NCBI GenBank assembly: GCA_017539165.1
Contig: JAFYHN010000055.1
Span: 1-64,000 of the forward strand
Reading direction: 5' to 3'
DNA from: Eubacterium sp.
GTDB lineage: Bacteria; Bacillota; Clostridia; Lachnospirales; Lachnospiraceae
Length of the DNA stretch: 64,000 bases
Part shown: one piece after another, positions 27,925 to 37,460 of the stretch
Position numbering within the stretch: position 1 is the first letter of the stretch
How the letters are laid out: each line of letters opens with the position of its first letter
Program-made: the position numbers and the translations under genes
Notes under the pieces: generated by a model
The model's input: the letters and a program-made list of their open reading frames with translations, nothing else
Told to the model about the DNA's origin: nothing
Database searches by the model: none

Positions 27925-29127
27925 TTATATAAGTCCGGCTATCCACCCTGTGATACCTTCCGGAAAACGTTCATCCATAGGTGTTCCATCATCAAGGATC
28001 AGATTACATTGTATAGGGTTCATAAGGCAGTGCTGTCCCATTTCCACTCCACCGATTATCGATGCTATTCCACCATCTCCATTTCTAACCCATTCAGGAA
28101 TAAAGATGATACAATTTTTCATCTGCTCCAGCTTTGGAAGACGTGGCTTAACTTCCTCGTCAAACGAATGGAATTCATCTCTTCTTCCCATAGCAAAAAA
28201 CAGAGTTTTTCCCTTTTCATCATATTGATCTAATATAGAATCATCAGGAAGCGCTGCACTTCCAACAGGAACAACGACATCGAAATCATCCATATATGTA
28301 TCCATAAGACGAAGTACAAAAGTTGCACCCGAGGAATTGCCGAAAATAAAACGAAGTCCTACACCATCTGTCTTCTCAGCAATAAAATTCATTATAAGCG
28401 CATGAACGGATTCAAGATATTCTTTTGACCAATATCCCCTTATATATCCATTTTCATCCTCATATTCATTAGCTACCGGAATAAGGATATAAGCACCACC
28501 CATTGTCTTCTGATAGCTTTCCGACGCATAGAACTCAGCCCCTGTATAATTGATACACAGGTCACCTACTAATGAATTACTTGTTCCATGCAGGAAGTTA
28601 AGAATCGGAAGCTTTCCATTGTCCTTAAAACCATGCTCTCGCGGATCATACCAATAATACTTCAGTGTCACGCCATCATATTCAAACTTTCCTTCATGAA
28701 ACAGATGAAAATAATGGCCGCATTCATAGGTAGGATTCTTCGAAATGAAATCCCCCTTTTCAACTTCCGGATACCATGATGCATAAAAGATAGAATCACC
28801 TTCTTCTGCACAAACTAAAACATCCATAGGATTTTCTGCATGTCTGAATCCCGGCAAAGGTTCCTGAGAACCACCTTCCTTTAAATGCCAAGTTGCCTGA
28901 ACAGGATGCATACCTGCCTCTCCAGCATTCTTCAGATCCGGAGTTCCATCTCCGATATATAGACATTCTTCTGGAAGAACATCTAACTCCTTCAAAGCAA
29001 TATCAATATTGCTTGTAATCTTCGTTTTTAACCCCTTTTCGTTCAAAGCTTCCAGCATCGAATCTGTGTCTGGACAGATATTCTCTTCCTGGAAAATCTT
29101 TTCATTAAATATAACTGCCTTAATCAT
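27925..29127 (-). CDS. Chimeric protein: HAD remnant plus esterase-like alpha/beta hydrolase
   Basis: 400 residues from ATG 29127, seven to eight bases after AAGGAGAAG. Residues about 1-85 resemble the C-terminal half of a HAD phosphatase (LEALNEKGLKTKITSN, ECLYIGDGTPDLKNAGEAGMHPVQATW: motif IV region), but the N-terminal DxDx(T/V) motif is absent (IFNEK stands there), so this part should be inactive. Residues about 110-400 look like an esterase/PHB-depolymerase type alpha/beta hydrolase: FLHGTSNS (oxyanion), GNSSGATF nucleophile elbow, and a late GQHCLMNP with a candidate His. Not secreted. Substrate unknown; an acetyl-xylan or feruloyl ester is conceivable given the xylanase nearby. Confidence 0.65.
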   Translation of the reverse strand: MIKAVIFNEKIFQEENICPDTDSMLEALNEKGLKTKITSNIDIALKELDVLPEECLYIGDGTPDLKNAGEAGMHPVQATWHLKEGGSQEPLPGFRHAENPMDVLVCAEEGDSIFYASWYPEVEKGDFISKNPTYECGHYFHLFHEGKFEYDGVTLKYYWYDPREHGFKDNGKLPILNFLHGTSNSLVGDLCINYTGAEFYASESYQKTMGGAYILIPVANEYEDENGYIRGYWSKEYLESVHALIMNFIAEKTDGVGLRFIFGNSSGATFVLRLMDTYMDDFDVVVPVGSAALPDDSILDQYDEKGKTLFFAMGRRDEFHSFDEEVKPRLPKLEQMKNCIIFIPEWVRNGDGGIASIIGGVEMGQHCLMNPIQCNLILDDGTPMDERFPEGITGWIAGLI

Positions 29128-29241
29128 GTCTCTTCTCCTTACTGTCACGTCCCCTGGGATCAATACACTTCCCAAGTTATAAACCTACAGAAACAGATTT
29201 TATTATAACAAATAACCCCAAATTATAAAACCGAATAAATT

Positions 29242-29291
29242 GTATAAAAAGAAATATCAACCCCTGCCACAAACAGAGATTGATACTTCTT
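29242..29291 (-). terminator. Terminator of the gltBD operon
   Basis: 18-pair hairpin (29249-29266 with 29274-29291, three imperfect positions) followed on the minus strand by TTTTTATAC, 24 bases past the gltD stop. Confidence 0.85.
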
Positions 29292-29314
29292 TATTATTAT
29301 ATATATTTACATCT

Positions 29315-30898
29315 TTACAGATTAGTAAATCCCATCAGATCATGGTCTACTTCACGTGCTGCTTTTCTTCCTTCAGAGATAGCCCACACAACAAGTGACT
29401 GTCCACGATGCATATCTCCCACTGTATAAACTCCGGGAACTGATGTAGCGAAGCTTCCTGCTTCGGTTTTTACATTTGTTCTGCCATCTACTTCAACTCC
29501 GAAGCCTTCTGTTACATAGCTTTCGCTTCCAAGGAATCCCGCTGCGATCAGAACAAGCTGAGCAGGTACTGTTTTCTCACTTCCTTCAACAGGAACCATC
29601 ATGAAACGGCCTGTCTTCTCATCTTTCTTTGACTCAAGTGATACCAGAACAACTTCCTTCAGTCGTTTCTCTTTCTTTCCGTCAGCGCCCTTCACTTCTT
29701 CGGAAATGAATTCTTTTACGGTAGTTTTATAGATTCTTGGATCATTTCCAAACTTGAATATAGCCTCTTCCTGACCATAATCAGTTTTCAGGACTTTAGG
29801 CCACTCCGGCCATGGATTTGAATCCATTCTTTCTGTAGGAGGACATGGCATCATCTCAAGCTGAGCAACCGACTTAGCTCCCAGTCTGACACATGTACCG
29901 ACACAGTCATTTCCTGTGTCACCACCACCGATTACTATAACATCTCTATCTTTAACTTCACTATATGGAAATACCTTATCAGCATCCTTCTCTTTTCCCT
30001 TATTTAGAATACTGAAGTCACTGTCCAGAAGACTCTTAGTTACCCTACCAAGAAAGTCAACTGCAAAATATATTCCTTTCGCATCTCTTCCAGTTGCCTT
30101 AATATCTCTTGGATTTGATGCTCCGCATGCAAGAATCACTGCATCATATTCTTTCTTTAATTCTTCAGCAGATACATATGTAACCTTATCTGAAAACTTC
30201 GTATCAATCTTCTTATTACCGCAAACATTTACACTGGTCTTAAACTCGATGCCTGCATCTTCCATAAGCTTGATTCGTCTGTCGATAACATCCTTTTCAA
30301 GCTTCATATTAGGAATTCCGTAACGAAGAAGTCCTCCAATACGATCGCTACGTTCGAAAACTGTAACCGAGTGACCACGACTATTCAGGAGCTGCGCAGC
30401 AGCAAGTCCAGAAGGACCGCTTCCAACTACTGCCACTCTCTTACCGGTTCTTACTTCCGGTGTAATCTCTTTAACGAGGTCATTCTCAAATGCATATTCT
30501 ATGATGGCCTTTTCATTCTCTTTGGTTGAAACAGGTTCCTGATGAAGTCCACAGGTACATGCTTTCTCGCAAAGGGCAGGACATACTCTTGATGTAAATT
30601 CAGGAAAGCTGTGTGTTATAGACAGTCTTCTATATGCAAGTTCCAGATTACCATCCGCTCCCAGTTCATTTAGTTCTGGTACCAGGTTGTTAAGAGGACA
30701 ACCAGATGCCATACCGGCTATCATAAGTCCCGCCTGACAAAACGGAACTCCGCAGTTCATACAGCGGGCAGCCTGATTCTTCTGTTCTTCAGAATTCAGT
30801 CTCTCATGAAATTCTTTAAAATTCTTGATTCTTTCTTTTTCAGAAATAGCAGGTGCATCCACACGCTCATATTCCAAAAAACCTGTTGGTTTAGCCAT
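29315..30898 (-). CDS. gltD: Glutamate synthase small subunit
   Basis: 527 residues. It takes electrons from NADPH to the large subunit for 2-oxoglutarate plus glutamine to two glutamate. N-terminal Fe-S cysteines RCMNCGVPFC..GCPLNN and CPALCEKACTCG; FAD loop VVGSGPSGLAAAQLLNSRGH; NADPH loop VIGGGDTGNDCVGTC; C-terminal YTVGDMHRGQSLVVWAISEGR. Second gene of the gltBD operon, 60 bases after gltB. Confidence 0.95.
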   Translation of the reverse strand: MAKPTGFLEYERVDAPAISEKERIKNFKEFHERLNSEEQKNQAARCMNCGVPFCQAGLMIAGMASGCPLNNLVPELNELGADGNLELAYRRLSITHSFPEFTSRVCPALCEKACTCGLHQEPVSTKENEKAIIEYAFENDLVKEITPEVRTGKRVAVVGSGPSGLAAAQLLNSRGHSVTVFERSDRIGGLLRYGIPNMKLEKDVIDRRIKLMEDAGIEFKTSVNVCGNKKIDTKFSDKVTYVSAEELKKEYDAVILACGASNPRDIKATGRDAKGIYFAVDFLGRVTKSLLDSDFSILNKGKEKDADKVFPYSEVKDRDVIVIGGGDTGNDCVGTCVRLGAKSVAQLEMMPCPPTERMDSNPWPEWPKVLKTDYGQEEAIFKFGNDPRIYKTTVKEFISEEVKGADGKKEKRLKEVVLVSLESKKDEKTGRFMMVPVEGSEKTVPAQLVLIAAGFLGSESYVTEGFGVEVDGRTNVKTEAGSFATSVPGVYTVGDMHRGQSLVVWAISEGRKAAREVDHDLMGFTNL

Positions 30899-30958
30899 AC
30901 TTAATCCTTTCCTTTATAGATTTTTCGCTTTGCTCAGAACGACACTGATACGTTGTTA

Positions 30959-33900
30959 CTATCCAACTAACTCTGTAAATGCCTCAATCTGAGCCTGTTC
31001 ATGTGACATGCCCTGTTCTTCGAACTGAGCTGTAAGGTGAAGCATTTCCTTGTAATCGTTAGGAATGATCTTCTTAAACTTACCTACATATTCTTCGAAA
31101 TCTTCAAGGATTCTCTTTCCTTTTTCTGAACCTGTATACTTCACATGATTCTCGATCATATCTTTAAGTTTTTCTTTATCGTTCTTTGATTCAATCTTCT
31201 CCATAAGAACCAGCTGCTTGTTGAGGTTCTTGTACAGAGTATTTTCTTCGTCAAGAACATATGCGATTCCACCGCTCATACCTGCGGCAAAGTTCTTGCC
31301 TGTAGGTCCGAGAATAACAGCACATCCACCTGTCATATATTCGCATCCGTGCTCTCCGACACCTTCTACTACTGCAGATGCACCGGAATTTCTTACGCAG
31401 AATCTCTCACCTGCAACACCGGCTATATAAGCCTCTCCGGATGTAGCTCCGTAGAGGGCGACATTTCCGATGATGATATTCTCTTCAGCGTTGTAGCCTG
31501 CATTTTCTGGAGCATGAACGATCAGCTTACCTCCAGAAAGTCCTTTTCCAAAGTAATCGTTGCTGTCTCCGACAAGTTTAAGTGTAAGTCCCTCAGGGAT
31601 AAATGCACCGAAACTCTGTCCACCTGCACCTATACAGTTGATAACAAATGTATCTTCAGGTAGTCCATCCGGATAATTACGTGTAATCTCTGCTCCGAGA
31701 AGTGTTCCGAATGTCCTATCTGTATTAGTAAGATTTATACTTAATTCACTCTTCTTAGGATTCTTTGATGCGTTCTTTCCAGATGCATCAAGTACTGACT
31801 TAACCTCTTTAGCCTTGAGAAGAACCTTCTCGTCCTTTGTCTCTTCAAGCTTGAAGTCATACGCTTTCTCGCTGTGGAATGTCTGAAGCTCTCTATTGAT
31901 TCCTGACATATCTACGAGAATCTGTTCAAGATTCATCTCTGCCTCCGAATCAGTAAGACCTTCTTTAACCTTCAGAAGATCTGTTCTACCTACAAGCTCA
32001 TCTATGCTTCTTACACCAAGCTTAGCCATGTATTCACGAAGCTGTTTAGCAACGAAGTACATGAAGTTCTCAACATATTCCGGCTTTCCTCTGAATCTCT
32101 TTCTGAGTTCCGGATTCTGTGTAGCAACTCCCATAGGACATGTATCATTCTGACATACTCTCATCATTACGCATCCCATAGTTACCAGTGGAGCTGTTGC
32201 AAATCCAAATTCTTCAGCACCAAGAATAGCTGCGATTGCTACGTCTCTTCCGCTCATGAGCTTTCCATCAGTCTCGATAACGACCTGATTTCTGAGTCCA
32301 TTTGAAAGAAGTGTCTGATGTGTTTCTGCAAGACCCATCTCCCATGGAAGACCTGCATTATGGATTGAGCTGAGTGGAGCTGCACCTGTACCGCCATCGT
32401 ATCCCGATACAAGGATAACCTGGGCACCTGCCTTAGCAACACCGGCTGCAACCGTACCAACACCGGCTTCCGAAACAAGCTTAACCGATATTCTTGCCTG
32501 CTTGTTGGAACATTTGAGATCGTATATAAGCTGTGCAAGATCTTCTATCGAATATATATCATGATGTGGTGGTGGAGATATAAGGCTCACACCCGGAGTT
32601 GAATGTCTTGTCTTTGCAATCCAAGGATAAACCTTCTTGCCCGGAAGATGTCCACCTTCCCCCGGCTTTGCTCCCTGTGCCATCTTTATCTGAATCTCTC
32701 TGGCACTTACCAGATACTTACTTGTTACACCGAATCTACCACTTGCTACCTGCTTTATGGCAGAACTTCTGTCATTCTTTGTTCCGGCTGAAGCGATTCT
32801 CTCATCACTCTCTCCACCTTCACCACTGTTTGACTTTCCGTGAATGTGATTCATCGCTATAGCAAGAGTTTGATGAGCTTCTTCTGAGATAGATCCGTAA
32901 GACATAGCTCCAGTCTTGAATCTCATCATGATTGACTCTTCACTCTCAACCTCATCAAGAGGAACTCCCTGTTCAGGATAATTAAACTCCATAAGACTTC
33001 TGAGATAACCTGTCTTCTCAGAGTCAACCATTTCGGTATACTCCTTGAACTTCTCATAGTTACCTTCTCTTGTTGAAAGCTGAAGCATATGTATAGTCTG
33101 TGGATTATATCTGTGATTTTCACCCTGACTGCGGAACTTGTGTCTTCCCATAGCAGTAAGCTCAAGATTAACCGGAAGTCCCAGTGGGTCAAATGCCTTA
33201 CTGTGCTGTGCATCTACAGCAGCAGCGATATCATCCAGTGTGATTCCACCAACACGGCTAACCGTACCTGTAAAGTACTCATCTATAACTTCCTTTGAAA
33301 CACCTATTGCTTCAAACATCTTGCTGCCCTGATATGACTGAATGGTTGAGATACCCATCTTGGAAGCGATCTTAACTATTCCGTTAAGAACAGCCTTGTC
33401 ATAGTCATCAACTGCAGCATAGTAATCTTTATCAAGTATTCCATCCTCGATAAGCTCACCGATAGTTGCGTGAGCAAGATATGGGTTAACTGCTGATGCA
33501 CCATATCCGAGAAGTGTTGCGAAATGATGTACCTCGCGTGGCTCACCTGACTCGAGGATGATAGACATTGCAGTACATTTCCTAGTCTCTACCAGATGCT
33601 TATGAACAGAAGCAACTGCAAGAAGAGAAGGAATAGCAACATGGTTTTCATCCACGCCTCTGTCTGAAAGAATAAGTACGCTTGCGCCCTGACGATATGC
33701 CTTATCAACCTCTACGAAGAGATGCTTCAGAACTCTGTTCATAGGAGTACTCTTGTAGTAAAGGATTGAAACTGTCGCAGACTTTACCTTATCCTTATCA
33801 AGATGCTTGATCTTCAGCATATCCAGATCGGTAAGGATTGGATTGTGAATCTTCAGAACGTGACAGTTCTCAGGTTTCTCTTCAAGAAGATTACCGTTCT

Positions 33901-35536
33901 TTCCAACATATACACTTCTTGATGTAACTATCTTCTCTCTCTCTGCATCGATTGGAGGATTCGTAACCTGTGCAAAGAGCTGTTTGAAGTAGTAGAACAG
34001 AGGCTGATACTCGCCTGAAAGTGCTGCTATAGGAGTATCCACACCCATGGAACCGATCTGCTCTGTTGAGTTCAGAGCCATGTTCAGGATTCCTTCATGA
34101 TAGTTCTCGTATGTATAGCCAAATGCCTTCTGAAGCTTCTGTCTCTCTTCTCCTGATATCTCAGGAACCTTCTCGTTAGGAATCTTGAGACTCTTAAGCT
34201 CGATAAGGCTCATATCAAGCCACTCACCGTAAGGATTTCTGTGAGCGTACTTCTCTTTTATCTCATGATCCAGATAAATCTTTCCTTCTCTTGTATCTAC
34301 AAGAAGCATCTTACCCGGATATAATCTGTCTTTCTTTACAATATGGCTTTCGTCCAACGGAAGTACTCCTACCTCAGATGAGAGGATGAGTCTTCCGTCA
34401 TCCATAACCACATATCGTGATGGACGAAGTCCATTTCTATCAAGGATAGCTCCCATAACGTCTCCGTCTGAGAACAGTATTGAAGCAGGACCATCCCAAG
34501 GCTCCATCATAGTAGCGTAGTACTGATAGAAGTCTCTCTCTTCCTGCGAAAGAGTATCATTATGAGCCCATGGTTCCGGAATAAGAATGCTGGCAGCAAG
34601 AGCCAGATCCATTCCGCTCATCATCAGGAACTCAAGAGTATTATCAAGCATTGCTGAGTCAGATCCGCTTGATGATATAACCGGAAGAACCTTTGTCATA
34701 GCTTCGTCTGAAAGAAGCTCTGAATCCATAGTCTCTTCACGAGCAAGCATCTTATCTGCATTTCCCTTGATGGTATTGATCTCACCGTTATGTACCATAA
34801 GACGGTTAGGATGAGCTCTGTTCCAGCTAGGATTTGTGTTAGTTGAAAATCTTGAATGAACCATAGCGATTGCTGATTCATAATCCTCGTCCTGAAGATC
34901 GAGGAAGAATGTTCTCAGCTGTCCTACAAGGAACATTCCCTTATATACGATAGTTCTGCATGAAAGAGATGGAACATATGTTGTCTCACAGCATTGTTCA
35001 AACTCTCTTCTTACAATGTAAAGGAGGCGGTCAAATGCAAGGTCCGAACCCTTGACAGATTCAGGTCTTTCTATAAATACCTGCTCGATAACAGGCATAC
35101 ATTCTCTGGCTTTACTTCCGAGAACGTTAGGATTTGTGATGACATCTCTCCAACCAAGTATCTTGAGACCTGTCTTTCTAACGATAGTCTCGAACATGTT
35201 CTTAGCCTGCTTTCTCTCAAGATCACTCTGAGGGAAGAAGAACATTCCGACACCGTACTCTCTCTTATCACCTATGTCGATGCCCTGCTGAGTACAAACC
35301 TTCTTAAAGAATAAATGAGGAATCTGGGTAAGGATTCCGACACCGTCACCGGTCTTTCCCTCTGCATCCTTGCCCGCTCTGTGCTCCAGATTCTCAACTA
35401 TCGACAAGGCATCTGCAACAAGCCCGTGACTGACCTTACCATCCATCTGAATGATAGCACCGATACCGCAGTTATCATGCTCAAAAGATGAACTATATAA
35501 GCCTTTCTCCTGCAATTCTCTCATATTCTCTTCCAT
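30959..35536 (-). CDS. gltB: Glutamate synthase large subunit
   Basis: 1525 residues from the ATG at 35536 (exact AGGAGG upstream); the in-frame extension above it runs into the leader. Type II amidotransferase N-terminus with its Cys in EHDNCGIGAIIQ, preceded by a short propeptide-like stretch. Central and FMN domains: NSGEGGESDERI, KPGEGGHLPGKKVYPWIA, GVSLISPPPHHDIYSIEDLAQLIYDLK, SGYDGGTGAAPLSSI, then the 3Fe-4S cysteines in CVMMRVCQNDTCPMGVATQ, and the glycine-rich C-terminal GXGXG repeat domain (GAGGQSFGAF, GKGLSGGKLIV). It is preceded by a leader of the nitrogen set. Confidence 0.96.
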   Translation of the reverse strand: MEENMRELQEKGLYSSSFEHDNCGIGAIIQMDGKVSHGLVADALSIVENLEHRAGKDAEGKTGDGVGILTQIPHLFFKKVCTQQGIDIGDKREYGVGMFFFPQSDLERKQAKNMFETIVRKTGLKILGWRDVITNPNVLGSKARECMPVIEQVFIERPESVKGSDLAFDRLLYIVRREFEQCCETTYVPSLSCRTIVYKGMFLVGQLRTFFLDLQDEDYESAIAMVHSRFSTNTNPSWNRAHPNRLMVHNGEINTIKGNADKMLAREETMDSELLSDEAMTKVLPVISSSGSDSAMLDNTLEFLMMSGMDLALAASILIPEPWAHNDTLSQEERDFYQYYATMMEPWDGPASILFSDGDVMGAILDRNGLRPSRYVVMDDGRLILSSEVGVLPLDESHIVKKDRLYPGKMLLVDTREGKIYLDHEIKEKYAHRNPYGEWLDMSLIELKSLKIPNEKVPEISGEERQKLQKAFGYTYENYHEGILNMALNSTEQIGSMGVDTPIAALSGEYQPLFYYFKQLFAQVTNPPIDAEREKIVTSRSVYVGKNGNLLEEKPENCHVLKIHNPILTDLDMLKIKHLDKDKVKSATVSILYYKSTPMNRVLKHLFVEVDKAYRQGASVLILSDRGVDENHVAIPSLLAVASVHKHLVETRKCTAMSIILESGEPREVHHFATLLGYGASAVNPYLAHATIGELIEDGILDKDYYAAVDDYDKAVLNGIVKIASKMGISTIQSYQGSKMFEAIGVSKEVIDEYFTGTVSRVGGITLDDIAAAVDAQHSKAFDPLGLPVNLELTAMGRHKFRSQGENHRYNPQTIHMLQLSTREGNYEKFKEYTEMVDSEKTGYLRSLMEFNYPEQGVPLDEVESEESIMMRFKTGAMSYGSISEEAHQTLAIAMNHIHGKSNSGEGGESDERIASAGTKNDRSSAIKQVASGRFGVTSKYLVSAREIQIKMAQGAKPGEGGHLPGKKVYPWIAKTRHSTPGVSLISPPPHHDIYSIEDLAQLIYDLKCSNKQARISVKLVSEAGVGTVAAGVAKAGAQVILVSGYDGGTGAAPLSSIHNAGLPWEMGLAETHQTLLSNGLRNQVVIETDGKLMSGRDVAIAAILGAEEFGFATAPLVTMGCVMMRVCQNDTCPMGVATQNPELRKRFRGKPEYVENFMYFVAKQLREYMAKLGVRSIDELVGRTDLLKVKEGLTDSEAEMNLEQILVDMSGINRELQTFHSEKAYDFKLEETKDEKVLLKAKEVKSVLDASGKNASKNPKKSELSINLTNTDRTFGTLLGAEITRNYPDGLPEDTFVINCIGAGGQSFGAFIPEGLTLKLVGDSNDYFGKGLSGGKLIVHAPENAGYNAEENIIIGNVALYGATSGEAYIAGVAGERFCVRNSGASAVVEGVGEHGCEYMTGGCAVILGPTGKNFAAGMSGGIAYVLDEENTLYKNLNKQLVLMEKIESKNDKEKLKDMIENHVKYTGSEKGKRILEDFEEYVGKFKKIIPNDYKEMLHLTAQFEEQGMSHEQAQIEAFTELVG

Positions 35537-35555
35537 TATATTCCTCCTAAAAACA

Positions 35556-35660
35556 CAAAAAGACACTTTGAGAAAAAACTCAAAGCGCCTTTGCTTTTTA
35601 TCATTACTATTTTATTTTTCGAAACTGTTTACAGTATAATACTTTATTTTCAAAAGTCAA
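35556..35660 (-). promoter_or_regulatory. Promoter and antitermination-type leader of gltBD
   Basis: -35 TTGACT (35660-35655), -10 TATACT (35638-35633), spacer 16. Hairpin AAAGC-AAAGGC-GCTTT (35597-35582) with A1/G4 hexaloop. Competing terminator AAAGGCGCTTTGAG (35592-35579) / CTCAAAGTGTCTTTTTG (35572-35556). The ribosome site of gltB follows directly. Confidence 0.8.
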
Positions 35661-35692
35661 GTATAATTTTTTATTTATTATTTTTTGTACGC

Positions 35693-35892
35693 GTGTAAAC
35701 ATATATCGCGAAAGTGCGGAAGTATTTATGTAAGACCATAAGGGTCGCGGCGCTTAACGATTCACGAGCACATGGTGCGAAGTGAGAGTTTAGCGAGCGA
35801 AGCTTTGCTGAGCGACCGTTCGGGAGATCCCGCCATGAGCGCAAGCGATGTCTTACATACATACTTCCACACAAGCGATCTTACGTTTACAC
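35693..35892. mobile_element. 200-bp fold-back element with 43/44-bp terminal inverted repeats
   Basis: Left arm 35693-35736 (GTGTAAAC...GTAAGAC) and right arm 35850-35892 are imperfect reverse complements over their whole length. The interior is itself palindromic (GGTCGC/GCGACC at about 35743 and 35811, CGGGAGATCCCG at 35821) and clearly more GC-rich than the flanks. No ORF. The right end supplies the last codon and stop of purF (GTG TAA). It resembles a MITE; no target duplication is evident. Different termini from the element at 7543. Confidence 0.65.
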
Positions 35893-37314
35893 CGGGTATT
35901 CTTCTGTGAAACATGCGGTACAAAGTGGAAGATCTCCCACCATTGTCTTAAAATCTTCCACACTCAGATATTCCAGCGAATCTGCTCCAACACTTTTACA
36001 TACTTCTTCACTTGAATGGTGAGATGCTATAAGCTGCTTAGCAGTAGGAACATCTGTTCCATAGTAACATGGATACAGGAATGGAGGAGAACTGATCCTT
36101 ACATGAACTGCCTTTGCTCCTGCCTTTCGAAGCATTTCGATAAGCTGCTTCATGGTCGTTCCACGTACTATCGAATCATCTATTATTACTATATTCTTAT
36201 CCTTCACTACATTACCGAGAACGCTGAGTTTCATATGTACTGCCGTACGTCTTTCCTCATCTGTCGGTTTTATAAAACTTCTTCCAATATAACTGTTTTT
36301 ATGAAATGCCAGCGCAAATGGAATCCCCGATTCTAACGCATATCCTTCCGCTGCCGCAAGTCCTGAATCAGGAACACCTACTACTATATCTGCATCAACT
36401 CTGGATTTTCTCGCAAGTGCTTTTCCAGCATTTACTCTCGCATCATGAATCTCAATCCCGTCCATGACAGAATCATTTCTCGCAAAATATATATACTCAA
36501 AGATACAGTGAGCTCGCTTCACCTGGCAGAGTCCTCTGTCACTGGCGATACCATCTTTGGTTATAGAAATGATCTCACCAGGCTCAATATCTCTGATAAT
36601 CTCTCCACCTACGGAAGTGATCGCTGTACTCTCAGATGCAAGTATATATGTATATGATTCATCAAATTCTTCTTTAGAAGTATTTTCCGATGATGCTGGT
36701 TTTCTGCCCAGAATAAGTGGTTTTATTCCGAAAGGATCTCTAATTCCCACAAGTTTTCTCGGACTCATGACAACAACGGCATATCCACCTCTCAGCTTTG
36801 ATGCCGCATTTTTTATAGCTTCTTCAATCGTACCTGCTTTTACTCTTTCTCCGATTATCTCATACGCCAGAACTTCTGAATCAGAAGTAGTATAATGTGC
36901 AAGTCCTCGATACATCTGCTCATTCTTCAGTTCAGATGCATTTACTATATTTCCGTTATGTACGAGCGCAAGACTACCCTTGATATAATTCATCGCGATT
37001 GGCTGTGCATTTTCTACTCTGCTTCCACCGGTTGTTGAATAACGAACATGTCCGACACCGATATTTCCTTCCAACTTCTGAAGATCTTCCTTATGGAAAA
37101 CCTCACTAACAAGTCCCATATCCTTCTTAATAGAAAGGTTCCCCATAGGACCGGACGTATCTGAAACCGCTATTCCAGCAGCTTCCTGGCCTCTATGCTG
37201 AAGTGCGATGAGACCATAGTATATATCCTGTGAAACATTTTTACCGGATAGGGAGTATATTCCGAAAACTCCACATTCCTCATGCAACTTATCATCGGAC
37301 ATAACGTCATACAT
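35887..37314 (-). CDS. purF: Amidophosphoribosyltransferase
   Basis: 475 residues from ATG 37314, seven bases after GGAGG. First committed step of purine synthesis: PRPP plus glutamine to phosphoribosylamine. N-terminal amidotransferase Cys in EECGVFGIY, implying removal of a short propeptide; GHVRYST, HNGNIVN; PRPP loop IIDDSIVRGTT. The C-terminal LCTACF fits the Bacillus-type 4Fe-4S cysteine pair. The protein stops five residues after this (EEYPV), where a longer tail is usual, and its stop codon lies in the terminal repeat of the fold-back element, so the end may have been reshaped by insertion. Confidence 0.95.
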   Translation of the reverse strand: MYDVMSDDKLHEECGVFGIYSLSGKNVSQDIYYGLIALQHRGQEAAGIAVSDTSGPMGNLSIKKDMGLVSEVFHKEDLQKLEGNIGVGHVRYSTTGGSRVENAQPIAMNYIKGSLALVHNGNIVNASELKNEQMYRGLAHYTTSDSEVLAYEIIGERVKAGTIEEAIKNAASKLRGGYAVVVMSPRKLVGIRDPFGIKPLILGRKPASSENTSKEEFDESYTYILASESTAITSVGGEIIRDIEPGEIISITKDGIASDRGLCQVKRAHCIFEYIYFARNDSVMDGIEIHDARVNAGKALARKSRVDADIVVGVPDSGLAAAEGYALESGIPFALAFHKNSYIGRSFIKPTDEERRTAVHMKLSVLGNVVKDKNIVIIDDSIVRGTTMKQLIEMLRKAGAKAVHVRISSPPFLYPCYYGTDVPTAKQLIASHHSSEEVCKSVGADSLEYLSVEDFKTMVGDLPLCTACFTEEYPV

Positions 37315-37355
37315 TTGTTCATCCTCCATAAAAATCACGAATTAATCCCGCGGTA

Positions 37356-37456
37356 CAAAACAAAAGGAGGCACTTCGAGCCTGAAAACCCGAAGCACCTT
37401 TGCTTCAATTCATATTCAATACAGCATTAGTATAATGCATAATGACAAAAAATCAA
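37356..37456 (-). promoter_or_regulatory. Promoter and antitermination-type leader of purF
   Basis: -35 TTGATT (37456-37451), -10 TATACT (37434-37429), spacer 16. Hairpin GAAGC-AAAGGT-GCTTC (37406-37391), hexaloop A1/G4. Competing terminator GGTGCTTCGGG with CTCGAAGTGCC, tail TCCTTTTGTTTTG (down to 37356). Confidence 0.8.
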
Positions 37457-37460
37457 GTTT

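Noticed and set aside
35693-35892. tRNA or rRNA gene in the GC-rich stretch
   Set aside because: No cloverleaf or conserved T-loop; structure is explained by nested inverted repeats.
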